DNA from: CAZAKZ01 sp964485695
GTDB taxonomy: Bacteria; Planctomycetota; JAFGQW01
Direction: 5' to 3'
DNA length: 64,000 nucleotides
NCBI GenBank assembly: GCA_964485695.1
Contig: CAZAKZ010000009.1
Coordinates: forward strand, 15,619 to 79,618
Part shown: positions 52,420 to 61,297 of the stretch, piece by piece
Numbering within the stretch: position 1 is the stretch's first letter
Layout: each line of letters starts with the position of its first letter
The notes under the pieces: model-generated
What the model was told of the DNA's origin: nothing
The model's input: the letters and a program-made list of their open reading frames with translations, nothing else
Databases searched by the model: none
Position numbers and translations under genes: made by a program

Positions 52420-54773
52420 GCGATCCCCAGGACCTCCGGCGCCTCGACCTCACCCCTTGCCCCGATGCCTGCACCACCGCGGACTTCGACGAGGCCCTGG
52501 ACATCGTGGGCCGGCACGGCACCGGCCTCCTGTTCCTCCACGGCCCTTTCCTGCGCCTGGTCTCGGGATACGAGTGCCGGTGGAACGGGAAGGCTTTCGT
52601 CCCCCATGTACACGGCCGGAACCTCGTGAGCGGCCGCAGGCCCATGCCCTACTGCCACCATGGTATCCTCCCCCACCTCCTGGTGCCGCAAGACCACGGC
52701 CGGGTGGAGTTCACGGCCTTCCTCGGCACCTGGGGCGATCGTTTCGACTGGGGCGACGGCCTTGAGGCCGGGTATCCCCAGTATCCCCTGGTGAGGGACT
52801 GCGGCCGCCGCCAGGACGGGCGCTGGTGCGATGGGAAGGCCCTGGAGGTGACGGCCGTGGACGCGGCCGGCCAGGACCACGCCTTCTCGCGAATCCAGTG
52901 GCGGTTCCACCACCAACCGGGCGTTGTGCGGTTTACCCCCGAATCTCCCCATCCGGTGTTCAAGCGCGTGACCCTCCGGGTGTTGGCCGATTCCTTCACC
53001 TTTGAAGTGGTCGTGCACCTGATCGACGCTCACGCCGCGGTGGGCCTCGAGGCCCGGCCCCTGCTGGCCACCCTGACGCGCCCCCCGAAGACCTGGAAAA
53101 CGCAGGTCGATTTCCTGGACCCTCCCTTCGGGTGGGGCCGGTTCCGGTTCCACGACCTGGAGGCAGCAGTGGATCCACGCGGGGGCCTGCGTTTCGAGGC
53201 GAGCTCTGCAGGTCTTGTCCTGGTGGTCCTGGCCGAGGGCCGGGAAGGAGAGGCGCGGATTGCGCCCGTGGATCCGGAATCATCAGACCGTGCGACCCTC
53301 GTTGCCGCCGGCGACTGGAAGTGCCCCTGCTTTGATGCTGCGCTCCGGGTGCAGCCCGATGGCGGCCGCGTCGTCCGGTTTCGCCTCGGCGCCGAATCCC
53401 TGGACACCGCGAGCAAAATCCACCTCCCGTCCTCCGGCCGCGGGTCGCCGCTCCGACTCCGGTCGGGTGACCGCCACGTGGACGGCTACGTCCGGTGGGC
53501 GCGCGTCACAATGCGGTCTCTGCTCTGGCCGAACAGCGCCCTGGCCACCGGGGGTCTGGGCTACGGGGGCATGTCCCACGTGGGCCAGGACATTCCCTTC
53601 GTGTATCCCTTCCTCCTCATGGAGGACCACCCGGCCTTCCGGCGGGCAGCGCAAAAGAACGTGGCGTGGGTGTGGCAGAAAGCCGGCACCGGCGCCGGTA
53701 TCACCGATCACCCCTCGGACGGTCTGGACTTCGCGTTCCTGCCCCAGGATCCCAGTGCCGCCCGGGTCTGGAAGCCCACCGGCGCGGCCGGCCTCTGCCG
53801 TCAGATCCAGATGCTCCATCGCTACTGGATCTGGACCGGAGACAATGACCGCGTGATGCCGTGGTACGCCCGGGCCCGGGACGCCTACCTGAACCATTAC
53901 GCACCGTTCAGTCCGGAAGCCCCGCACTGGACCACCGGCCTGGAAACCCAGGCCATGCACTTTGCCCTGGTGGAGGCGCCGGCCGCCCTCGCGGCCCTGG
54001 CGGACCTGGCCGACGCCTTCGGTACCGGGGGCGACAGGCAGCGCTTCCTCCAGGAACGGGATTCCATCCTGGCCCTGCTGGACCACCCCTGGTCCGACCA
54101 CGGCCGCCGTCTCACGGAGCCTCTGAAGAGCCCGGACGGCCAGACCCTGCCTCCTGGATTGCTGGTGGCACCGGATCAGGGCACCCGCACCGGCGACGCC
54201 TTCTCCTTCGACGTGCTGCTGGTGAACGCTCTGGCCCTCTTGCGCGGCGCCTTCCTCCCGGAGCGCCGGGCCGACGCTGTGCGCCACCTGGCCGATGGCA
54301 CCTCGCCCTGGTGGGTGGAGGGACGGGGCCTGGCCAAGGCGTTTGGCGGCCGCCTCGGCGTCTGGTACTGGCACAACGCCCTGGCCGTGGGAGCCCTGCT
54401 CAAGTGCCGCGACCTCGACGCGGGATACGTGGACACGGCCTGGAAACTCATGCAGTGGATGGGTAGAGGCGTGGTGGACATGGGCGGCCTCGGTTGCCCG
54501 GGCGAGGAGATCCAGGGCGGAAACCACGCCATGGCCGTGGGATGCCTGGGCCCGCCCCTTCTGCTGGAAGGGCTCCTCGGCATGAACGCAAAGCCGGACG
54601 GCCTCTCCTTCTCCCCGGTGCTCCCCCGGGGTGTGGACGAGGTGCGCCTCGAGAATCTATTCTTCTGCGACCGCCTCCACCACGTCCACGTCCGGAGAGA
54701 CGCCGGGGGGATCTGCACCGAGGTGGCCCGGAGTCGTCGCCCAGATCTCGATCCCGGACCGAAGCGAGGTTGA
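52416..54773 (+). CDS. Six-hairpin glycosidase-like protein, tentative
   Basis: ATG 52416 overlaps the lipoprotein stop. The product has 785 residues and no signal peptide. The N-terminal 350 residues are strand-rich (FLHGPFLRLVSGYECRWNG, RFHHQPGVVRFTPE). The rest reads as an alpha/alpha six-barrel of the GH15/GH63/GH78-like superfamily: GYGGMSHVGQDIPFVYPFLL, TGLETQAMHFALVEAPAAL, RLGVWYWHNALAVGALLK and PGEEIQGGNHAMAVG. Acidic residues in the last two stretches are candidates for catalysis, but the exact family cannot be fixed from sequence alone. It may be cytosolic or exported by another path. Coupling to a lipoprotein of similar fold suggests work on a shared polysaccharide. Confidence 0.72.
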   Translation: MSDPQDLRRLDLTPCPDACTTADFDEALDIVGRHGTGLLFLHGPFLRLVSGYECRWNGKAFVPHVHGRNLVSGRRPMPYCHHGILPHLLVPQDHGRVEFTAFLGTWGDRFDWGDGLEAGYPQYPLVRDCGRRQDGRWCDGKALEVTAVDAAGQDHAFSRIQWRFHHQPGVVRFTPESPHPVFKRVTLRVLADSFTFEVVVHLIDAHAAVGLEARPLLATLTRPPKTWKTQVDFLDPPFGWGRFRFHDLEAAVDPRGGLRFEASSAGLVLVVLAEGREGEARIAPVDPESSDRATLVAAGDWKCPCFDAALRVQPDGGRVVRFRLGAESLDTASKIHLPSSGRGSPLRLRSGDRHVDGYVRWARVTMRSLLWPNSALATGGLGYGGMSHVGQDIPFVYPFLLMEDHPAFRRAAQKNVAWVWQKAGTGAGITDHPSDGLDFAFLPQDPSAARVWKPTGAAGLCRQIQMLHRYWIWTGDNDRVMPWYARARDAYLNHYAPFSPEAPHWTTGLETQAMHFALVEAPAALAALADLADAFGTGGDRQRFLQERDSILALLDHPWSDHGRRLTEPLKSPDGQTLPPGLLVAPDQGTRTGDAFSFDVLLVNALALLRGAFLPERRADAVRHLADGTSPWWVEGRGLAKAFGGRLGVWYWHNALAVGALLKCRDLDAGYVDTAWKLMQWMGRGVVDMGGLGCPGEEIQGGNHAMAVGCLGPPLLLEGLLGMNAKPDGLSFSPVLPRGVDEVRLENLFFCDRLHHVHVRRDAGGICTEVARSRRPDLDPGPKRG

Positions 54774-54777
54774 GGCC

Positions 54778-55167
54778 TCATTCTGAACCGGCTGTTGTGT
54801 CCGGGGGAAACGCGTCCGTGAAATGCCGGACATCGGTGATGCAATCCCTGCGGGTCAGGGACACCGCCACCACGTCGAACCGGACCGTGTCGTGGGGCAA
54901 CAGGGGATGGGACGCCCGGAAGGCCCGGCCCACCCGGCGCAGGCGCCGCTGCTTCTCCAGGTCCACCGCCATCTCAGGCGCCAGGGATCCCGCGCCGCGC
55001 CGGGTCTTCACCTCCACGAAAACCAGACTCGTTCCGTGCATGGCAACCAGGTCCACCTCGCCCCCATCGCACGTCCAGTTGCGCGCAATGACGTGATAGC
55101 CCTTTTGCCCGAGGAGGCGCGAGGCCACGGACTCGCCGAAGCGGCCCAGGCTGCGGGGGGTGCGCAT
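54778..55167 (-). CDS. yraN: YraN family (UPF0102) endonuclease-like protein
   Basis: ATG 55167 has GGAG seven bases upstream and gives 129 residues, the usual size. The start MRTPRSLGRFGESVASRLL and the motif WTCDGGEVDLVA with FVEVKTRRG are the PD-(D/E)XK-like core of the UPF0102 family (Glu and Asp in GEVDLVA, Glu and Lys in EVKTR). The C-terminal helix (EKQRRLRRVGRAFRAS) and FDVVAVS are also typical. The role is still debated; a nuclease linked to DNA uptake or repair is proposed. It converges with the glycosidase-like gene, five bases apart. Confidence 0.93.
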   Translation of the reverse strand: MRTPRSLGRFGESVASRLLGQKGYHVIARNWTCDGGEVDLVAMHGTSLVFVEVKTRRGAGSLAPEMAVDLEKQRRLRRVGRAFRASHPLLPHDTVRFDVVAVSLTRRDCITDVRHFTDAFPPDTTAGSE

Positions 55168-55319
55168 CGTGGAACTCCATATAAGGTACCTGCAGCCCGG
55201 TAAGGTCGCACCGCAAGCCCGGCGGTTTCGAAAAATCCGGGCTTTTCCCCTGAATTCGAGACAGGCCACCGCTCGTCCGGTTAGAATTTCCGTGTCCCCG
55301 GAGAATTGGAGTGATTGCC

Positions 55320-57701
55320 ATGCATCGTCTCGTCCCCCTGGCGGGAATCCTCCTTGCCCTCGCGTACGCCGCTGCCGGCCAGATTCTCGTGGACCACACC
55401 TGCACCGAGGCCGAGAAGATCCCGCAGACCTACCTGGATCAGGCGCGAAACCTCGACATTTTCTTTGTTCACGCGTCCGTGGGCATGGGCATGGTGAACG
55501 GTTTGAAATCCCTGGAAAGGGCCAATGCCACCCGGTACACCCTGACCCGGCCCGGCACCGGCACGCCCGCGACCTGGTTTGACAGCAACAACGGCTTCAT
55601 CGACAACGTGGACTGGGCCGGCATGGGCGGCAACGGCAATCCCCTGGGGAAGATCAAGGGATTCAACGAGCTGATCCGGAACCGGGGCTACGGGGCCAGC
55701 GCGGACGTGGCCTTCTTCAAGTTCTGCTACATCGACTTTGGCCCCACCACGAACGTGGCCCAGATCTGGACCGCCTGCCGCGACACCATGACGTCCCTGG
55801 AAGCGGCCTACCCCAAGGTGAAATTCGTCTGGCTCACCACGGCACTCCACGCCCTGGGCACTCTGGGAAACAAACGGGCCGACTACAACAAGTACGTCCG
55901 GGACCACTGCCGGACCCATTCGAAACCCCTGTTCGACCTGGCCGCCCTGGAGAGCCACGACCCGGACGGGAATCTCGCCCTGGACGACTACAATCAGGAG
56001 ACCCTTTACGCGGGCTACACCGACGACAACGGACACCTGTCGTCGGCCGGCCGGGAACGGGTGGCCAGGGCCCTCTGGTGGTTGTTCGCCCGCATTGCCG
56101 GCTGGCCCGTGGGGCCCACGGCGATCCGGACGGCCGCGGCAGCCCCCGTGCTGGCGGCCGGAAGTACGGCCACGACCGGGATCACGGCCCGGCTCTACGA
56201 TACGGGCAACACCATGTTCATCCGGAACGCGAGGCGGACGATCACCTTCAGCCTCACCGGGCCGGGGTTGCTCGTGGGCACGAATCCCGTGCAGACCTTG
56301 GGCGGCACGGCCTCCATCACGTATCAGGCGGGCACCACCGTGGGAAAGGCGACGGTCACGGCCAGCGCCACCGGACTGTCTCCGGATCAGGCCGGCATCG
56401 ACCTGATCCAGAACCACGCGCCGGACGCGCCCACAGGCATGCTTTGCAACGGCAAGACGAATCCGACCGGGATTCCCCACGGCCACCCCGACCTGACCTG
56501 GTCTTTCCGGGATCCGGATACAAGCCTGGGCGACAGGCAGTCTGCGTACCGGGTGATCCTCTCGGACGACCCGGCCCACATCGGCCGGAACGCGGGCACA
56601 GTATGGGATTCGGGCAAGGTGCTCTCCCCCACAGCCGTGGCCAATCCCTGCGGGGTGCCGCTCCGGCCGGGGGTGCGCTACCACTGGAAGGTGCAGACCT
56701 GGGACCTCTCGGATGCGCCCGGTGGATTCTCTACCACCGGCACCTTTGTGCTGGCAGGCGGCCTGGGGTACGCCGCGACCGGACGCGTGGATTTCGGAAC
56801 CCACGCCAGCCTCGACGTGCACGGCGGCAACGCCTCCGGTCTCACCCTCGAGATGTGGCTCTACCGGACCGAATCGGGAAGGGCCACCGTGTTGTTCGAC
56901 CGGTTCCTCCTGAACGGCGGCGGCTATCGCGTGGGCATCGATGCCTGCGACCACGTCTATTTCAGAACGCGGGGGAAGAAGGACCGGCGAGTCACCGCCA
57001 TCGGTGCCAGGATCCAGAAAGGGCAGTGGCACCACGTGGCGTGTCAGACCGCGGGATCGGCCGGCACGATCTTTATTGACGGGATCCAGCGGGGTCGGAA
57101 CGGCCTGATCAACATTCCGAACTCCGCCTACTCGGTGCCCGCCCACCTTGAAGGGGCCGGAGCCCTCGTGGACGAGTTGAGGATCTCCGACGTCCAGCGA
57201 TACGCCGGGAACTTCACCCCGTCCAGGACCGCGTTTTTGCCGGACGGCAATACCCGGGGACTCTGGCACTTCGATGAGGGCATGGGTCCTACGACCCGGG
57301 ATGCCTCGGGCAACGGCAACACCGGAGACCTGGACGCCCTTGGCTGGGGAGCCGGGACCTGTCCTCGGCCCGGAAACGTACCTCCCCTGATCTTCTACAC
57401 GGGCCGGGCAACCCCCGGCGGCTCCGTAGACGTCAAGGTGGTGGGCACGCCCAGCGAGCCGGTCATCCTGGGCATCAGTTTCTCCCCCCAGCCGCTGAAT
57501 CCGCCCGTGACCCTACCCGGGTACGGCGACCTCTACCTCGCCTGGCCCGTGGTCCTGGTGCCCCTGGGTACGATTCCTGCTCACGGTGTGATCACCCTGT
57601 CCATTCCGCTGCCCTCGGCCCTGCCGGTTCAGATCCAGTTTCCGATCCAGGCCCTGGTGGGCCTCCGGTTGACCGACCATGCCGTGGTGCAGGTGAGGTG
57701 A
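55320..57701 (+). CDS. Secreted SGNH-hydrolase-like protein with Ig-like, FN3, LamG and C-terminal domains
   Basis: ATG 55320 has GGAG eight bases upstream (GTG 55311 is also possible). The product has 793 residues with a signal peptide ending AAAGQ. Residues 25-260 look like an SGNH/GDSL-type hydrolase: FFVHASVGMGMV contains the likely Ser block and DDNGHLSSAGRERV the Asp/His block. Next are an Ig-like module (ARLYDTGNTMFIRNARRTIT), an FN3-like module with PGVRYHWKVQTWDLSD, and a LamG domain with LTLEMWLYRTESGR, WHHVACQTAG and DELRISDVQRY. The last 105 residues (from LIFYTGRATPGGSV, with PLPSALP and QALVGLRL) match the tail of the 12542 beta-helix. Probably an esterase acting on surface carbohydrates; the active site is inferred. 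Confidence 0.82.
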   Translation: MHRLVPLAGILLALAYAAAGQILVDHTCTEAEKIPQTYLDQARNLDIFFVHASVGMGMVNGLKSLERANATRYTLTRPGTGTPATWFDSNNGFIDNVDWAGMGGNGNPLGKIKGFNELIRNRGYGASADVAFFKFCYIDFGPTTNVAQIWTACRDTMTSLEAAYPKVKFVWLTTALHALGTLGNKRADYNKYVRDHCRTHSKPLFDLAALESHDPDGNLALDDYNQETLYAGYTDDNGHLSSAGRERVARALWWLFARIAGWPVGPTAIRTAAAAPVLAAGSTATTGITARLYDTGNTMFIRNARRTITFSLTGPGLLVGTNPVQTLGGTASITYQAGTTVGKATVTASATGLSPDQAGIDLIQNHAPDAPTGMLCNGKTNPTGIPHGHPDLTWSFRDPDTSLGDRQSAYRVILSDDPAHIGRNAGTVWDSGKVLSPTAVANPCGVPLRPGVRYHWKVQTWDLSDAPGGFSTTGTFVLAGGLGYAATGRVDFGTHASLDVHGGNASGLTLEMWLYRTESGRATVLFDRFLLNGGGYRVGIDACDHVYFRTRGKKDRRVTAIGARIQKGQWHHVACQTAGSAGTIFIDGIQRGRNGLINIPNSAYSVPAHLEGAGALVDELRISDVQRYAGNFTPSRTAFLPDGNTRGLWHFDEGMGPTTRDASGNGNTGDLDALGWGAGTCPRPGNVPPLIFYTGRATPGGSVDVKVVGTPSEPVILGISFSPQPLNPPVTLPGYGDLYLAWPVVLVPLGTIPAHGVITLSIPLPSALPVQIQFPIQALVGLRLTDHAVVQVR

Positions 57702-57817
57702 GAAACGGTACCGGTTTGGTACTCCATTTGACGATTGCCTCCTCCGGATTTTCATAGTAGGTATTCCCTCTCCGTACCTCCTTATTACCCGCGTCTCGGT
57801 CCGGACGAGGAGCCACG

Positions 57818-59002
57818 ATGGACGATCTGATTTATCTCGATAACGCCGCCACCAGCTTTCCCAAACCGGACCTCGTCCACGACACGGTCCGCGACTTCTA
57901 CCGCTCAAGCGGCGTCAACCCCGGCCGCACGGGATGCGACCTCGGCATCACCGCCGAGAACATGATCCTGGAGACGCGAAAAAAACTCACCGCCTTCTTC
58001 AACCCGAGCCTCGTGAAGGCGGGCAAGGACAAGGATCCCAACCGCCTCGTGTTCACCCTGAACGCCACCATGAGCCTCAACCTCATCCTGAACGGCCTTA
58101 TCCAGGCGGGCGACCAAGTGGTCACCACCCACGTGGAGCACAACTCCGTGATCCGCCCGGTCAACCACAAGGTGAAGGAGGGTGCCGAGGCCACTTTCGT
58201 GGAGCTGGACAGCGAGGGCTACGTCGATCCCGAGGCCATCCGCAAGGCCATCCAGAAGAACACCAAGCTGGTCATGGTCAACCACGGCTCCAACGTCACC
58301 GGCGTGGTCCAGGATCTCGTGGCCATCGGCCGGGTCTGCAAGGAGGAGGGCGTGCCGTTCGCGGTGGACACGGCCCAGACCGCGGGCGTCCTGCCCATCG
58401 ACATGGTCGAGTGCAACATCAGCTTCCTCTCCTTCACCGGCCACAAGGGCCTCATGGCCCCCACGGGCACCGGCGGTATCTGCGTGGCTGACGACGCCGA
58501 GATCCGTTGCACCCTCTACGGCGGCACGGGCGTGAACAGCCAATACCCCTATCACCTCGAGAACTACCCCTTCCGCCTCGAGGCGGGCACCCAGAACCTG
58601 GCCGGCATCGCGGGCCTCTGGGCCGGTCAGAAGTGGCTGGAAGAACAGGGCATCCAGAACATCCACCACCGCGAGATGGAGCTCCTGGCCATGCTCCAGG
58701 AGGGCCTGTCGGACATCCGCGGCCTCCACATCCACGGCACCCGCAGCCTGGAAAACCGCGTGGCCACCCTTTCCGTCACCGTCGACAACTACGACCCCGC
58801 GGACGTGGGCACCTTCCTCGACGTGGACCACAGCATCCAGACCCGCACGGGCCTGCAGTGCGCGCCCCTGCTCCACGACCACATGGGCACCTCCCCGCGC
58901 GGAACCGTCCGCTTCTCCCTCGGCCCCTTCAACACCCGCGACCACATCGAGGCGACGATCAAGGCGATGGGCGAGATTACGGCGGCCAGGAATCCGGGGT
59001 AG
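57818..59002 (+). CDS. Class V aminotransferase, cysteine desulfurase-like (TIGR01977 type)
   Basis: ATG 57818 has GAGGAG nearby upstream. The 394-residue product starts MDDLIYLDNAATSFPKPDLV, the hallmark of this subfamily. PLP binding is seen in VDTAQTAG and the Schiff-base lysine in SFTGHKGLMAPTGTGG. LQCAPLLHDH with a conserved Cys near the C-terminus fits the active-site cysteine of group II desulfurases. The reaction would be removal of sulfur from cysteine to give alanine and a persulfide, or selenocysteine lyase. Cytosolic. No suf or isc partners lie beside it, so a special function is possible. A weak promoter-like TTGACG at 57727 precedes it. Confidence 0.9.
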   Translation: MDDLIYLDNAATSFPKPDLVHDTVRDFYRSSGVNPGRTGCDLGITAENMILETRKKLTAFFNPSLVKAGKDKDPNRLVFTLNATMSLNLILNGLIQAGDQVVTTHVEHNSVIRPVNHKVKEGAEATFVELDSEGYVDPEAIRKAIQKNTKLVMVNHGSNVTGVVQDLVAIGRVCKEEGVPFAVDTAQTAGVLPIDMVECNISFLSFTGHKGLMAPTGTGGICVADDAEIRCTLYGGTGVNSQYPYHLENYPFRLEAGTQNLAGIAGLWAGQKWLEEQGIQNIHHREMELLAMLQEGLSDIRGLHIHGTRSLENRVATLSVTVDNYDPADVGTFLDVDHSIQTRTGLQCAPLLHDHMGTSPRGTVRFSLGPFNTRDHIEATIKAMGEITAARNPG

Positions 59003-59125
59003 GGTGCGAGCTAACGGCGACGTTGCTCTGCCTGATCGCCATCCGCTCCCGTAGGAAGGCCTCCGCTTCAGCGGCGGGCCGCATGTCCGTCCGAATCGGC
59101 CGGGACCGTAACGATTTTCCGGATC

Positions 59126-59812
59126 CTACTTCTTCTTGTGCTGCGGCCCGGAGCTGACATGCGGCGCAAGTTTATCCCACTCGCTCGACGCCACGCAATA
59201 CAGGCAAAAGTCGCCATGGTCGTAAATCGAACAGTTTATGGGGCCGCGCTTGTCTTTGTGCACGTAGGCACCGACAAAGGGCGTCTTCGTGGGTCTCACC
59301 GGTCTCGTGAGCACCCACGTGATGCCATCCGCGCCGTTCTTCCCCATGAGCAGACTGTCGCGCTCCCACTCGTTCTGTTCCAGAAAATCGACGCCAAAGA
59401 ACTTCTGCACGACCAGCAAGGGATGCACGGTACGCTGGAAACCCCCACGCTTCTCGCCCGGCATCATCATCGCTCCGGAGCCCATGCCGATGTATTTCGC
59501 CACGCCGGCAGCCTTCATGGCGTTCCAGACGTACGGAAGGTAATTCGCCTTCAGACGCTTCTTCCGGTTGTCGCCGAGCGCCGAGATTACGCCATCGCAC
59601 CCAGTGAACGCCTCCTTCAACTTCGCCACTTCATCCAGCTGCACCTCGACCACCGTTGACGTCGGCTTCACGTCATTGAACTTGTGCGGCGACCGCGTGA
59701 CCACCACCGCCTCGACACCGATCTCCTCGGCCCGGGCGAGAATCCCCCTGCCGTAGGTTCCGCTGGCGCCGATGATTGCTACCTTGACGGGCTTCGCAAC
59801 GTTTGTGCTCAT
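59126..59812 (-). CDS. NAD(P)-binding Rossmann protein, NmrA-like
   Basis: The 228-residue product has the glycine-rich turn VAIIGASGTYGRGILARA for NAD(P) and the sequence CDGVISALGDNRKK, where a short-chain dehydrogenase has its second strand. KYIGMGSGAMMMPGEK follows, then DGITWVLTRPVRPTK. These are the marks of the atypical SDR/NmrA-type group, which includes flavin reductases and redox sensors. No catalytic YxxxK is seen. Cytosolic. No clear Shine-Dalgarno precedes ATG 59812. Confidence 0.85.
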   Translation of the reverse strand: MSTNVAKPVKVAIIGASGTYGRGILARAEEIGVEAVVVTRSPHKFNDVKPTSTVVEVQLDEVAKLKEAFTGCDGVISALGDNRKKRLKANYLPYVWNAMKAAGVAKYIGMGSGAMMMPGEKRGGFQRTVHPLLVVQKFFGVDFLEQNEWERDSLLMGKNGADGITWVLTRPVRPTKTPFVGAYVHKDKRGPINCSIYDHGDFCLYCVASSEWDKLAPHVSSGPQHKKK

Positions 59813-59926
59813 AACGTCTGTGTTCTGTGTTGTGTAGTCTTAACAGCCGGTGGATAAGCTGACTTTCCCCACTGCGGCTCCGGTCCCGGAGGACACGCCG
59901 CGCAATCAAAACTCAGGCCGGCGTCA

Positions 59927-60466
59927 TCAGATCCGTTCCGCGATCTCCAGGATCTTGTTGACCGAGCGCCAGTTGCGAGCTGTCGCCTGAACGCCCAGCA
60001 GTCGTTCCACCTTCTGGGCAAGCCTGGATTTCCCTAACCCGTCCGGCGTGTGGAGGTAGAGCACTTCCTTGGACAGGACATATTCCTCGCTATCCGTTTT
60101 CACCGCGTCCATTGCATCCAGATCGGGCCGGGGTGCCGGCTCCGTCAGAAAACAAAGGTGCACCGTCTTCGATTCAGCATCAGTAGCCGGGAATGGAGTG
60201 GCCGCAACCGCGTCTCGAAATGCATCGAGGGACAGGACCAGAACGCGCGGTTGAAAGCCGTGGCTCGATTGAACGGCGCCGGCGATCTTACTGGATAGCG
60301 CGGATGGACTCTTCCCCATACTCCGGAAGACCACGTTGCCGCTCTGAATGTAGGTGTGCACGTCGGACAGACCGAGGTTCTCCAGCACGGGGACGAGTTC
60401 CCTCATCGGGAGCTTCCGGTGCCCCCCCACATTGATGCCGGGAAAGAGCGCGATCCAGATGTTCAT
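59927..60466 (-). CDS. DUF1697 protein
   Basis: The 179-residue product begins with ALFPGINVGGHRKLPMRELV and continues HTYIQSGNVVF, both diagnostic of DUF1697. LNLHTP-type strands (EVLYLHTPDGLGKS) and the C-terminal ARNWRSVNKI are also typical. The family is widespread in soil bacteria, small and cytosolic, with unknown biochemistry. ATG 60466 has no obvious ribosome binding site. It lies 33 bases after the PAS-protein gene on the same strand. Confidence 0.93.
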   Translation of the reverse strand: MNIWIALFPGINVGGHRKLPMRELVPVLENLGLSDVHTYIQSGNVVFRSMGKSPSALSSKIAGAVQSSHGFQPRVLVLSLDAFRDAVAATPFPATDAESKTVHLCFLTEPAPRPDLDAMDAVKTDSEEYVLSKEVLYLHTPDGLGKSRLAQKVERLLGVQATARNWRSVNKILEIAERI

Positions 60467-60499
60467 ACGATTTCGACCGGAACAGGGGAAAGGCCAGGC

Positions 60500-61198
60500 C
60501 TACTTCTTTTCCTGTTCCATTTCGCGAAGCATGTCTTCGTAGCATCCGGTGCAAAATCCATGGGTGAACTTCACCTCCGAATGCTCGAGGAAATAGGCCG
60601 CCATCTCGTGCCAGGTACCTTGCTTGTCCCGGATCTTCTTGCAGCACGCGCAGATCGGTAAATAGCTGCCGGGAACCCTGGCCGTCCCGGTTCCTTCGGC
60701 TGGCTTCTTGTCCGAGATGTCTATGGCGTAATGGAAGTACGTATCTTCGGTGACGGGAATCCACCACGTGTCCCATATCTTGCCAAAGGCCTCGACATCG
60801 GGAACATGGATCGGGCTTTTCGTCGACATCGTTACCTCCGCCAGGCAAAAGGTGCACTTGATGCCGTCGGGTGGAATGGCCCCCTTGTGCATGTTGAGAT
60901 ACTGCTTGTCACTATCCGAGATGTACTCGCTCTGGCCGAAATCCCGCCAGCAAAGGCCGCCGACCCTGGCGCCGACCTGCCTCGCGATGCGATTTGCCGC
61001 CAGTACGGTCTTGTCGGAATGGATCAACATGGCCGGATGCGGTATGCTGTCGAGCAGGAACTCGTAGAGGCCTGACGGCTTCTCCCGGGTGGAATCGACC
61101 TCCCTCTGCAATTCAGAAATTCGCCCGCGCAAATCCACCAGTTCGTCGACCAGCTGCTCTCTCGTCTTTGATCCATCTTCCATCTGCCCTGCGTCCAT
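60500..61198 (-). CDS. PAS-domain protein with C-terminal cysteine motif
   Basis: The frame opens with GTG at 61282. ATG 61198 or ATG 61183 is the more likely start; none has a strong ribosome binding site. From 61198 the product is about 232 residues. A coiled coil (DELVDLRGRISELQREV) is followed by a PAS fold (EFLLDSIPHPAMLIHSDKTV, AANRIARQVGARVG). Next are cysteines at GIKCTFCLAEV, a candidate metal or redox site. The last 65 residues contain LPICACCKKIRDKQGTWHE and SEVKFTHGFCTGCYEDML, a motif found at the ends of many PAS or receiver proteins. No kinase or output domain follows, so it is a stand-alone sensor of unknown partner. Cytosolic. Confidence 0.8.
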   Translation of the reverse strand: MDAGQMEDGSKTREQLVDELVDLRGRISELQREVDSTREKPSGLYEFLLDSIPHPAMLIHSDKTVLAANRIARQVGARVGGLCWRDFGQSEYISDSDKQYLNMHKGAIPPDGIKCTFCLAEVTMSTKSPIHVPDVEAFGKIWDTWWIPVTEDTYFHYAIDISDKKPAEGTGTARVPGSYLPICACCKKIRDKQGTWHEMAAYFLEHSEVKFTHGFCTGCYEDMLREMEQEKK

Positions 61199-61297
61199 TC
61201 GTTGCAGTTCAACGCCCAGTGCTGGGTATCTCTCGGAAGGAACCGGCGAAGCTCGTAAGAATGACGAGTCGAAGTGAAGCACTGGAATTCCCGGCTG

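Noticed and set aside
57727..57760. A sigma-70-like promoter TTGACG before the desulfurase-like gene.
   Set aside because: The -10 candidates (CATAGT, TTCATA) match the consensus poorly or at poor spacing, so I do not list it as a feature.
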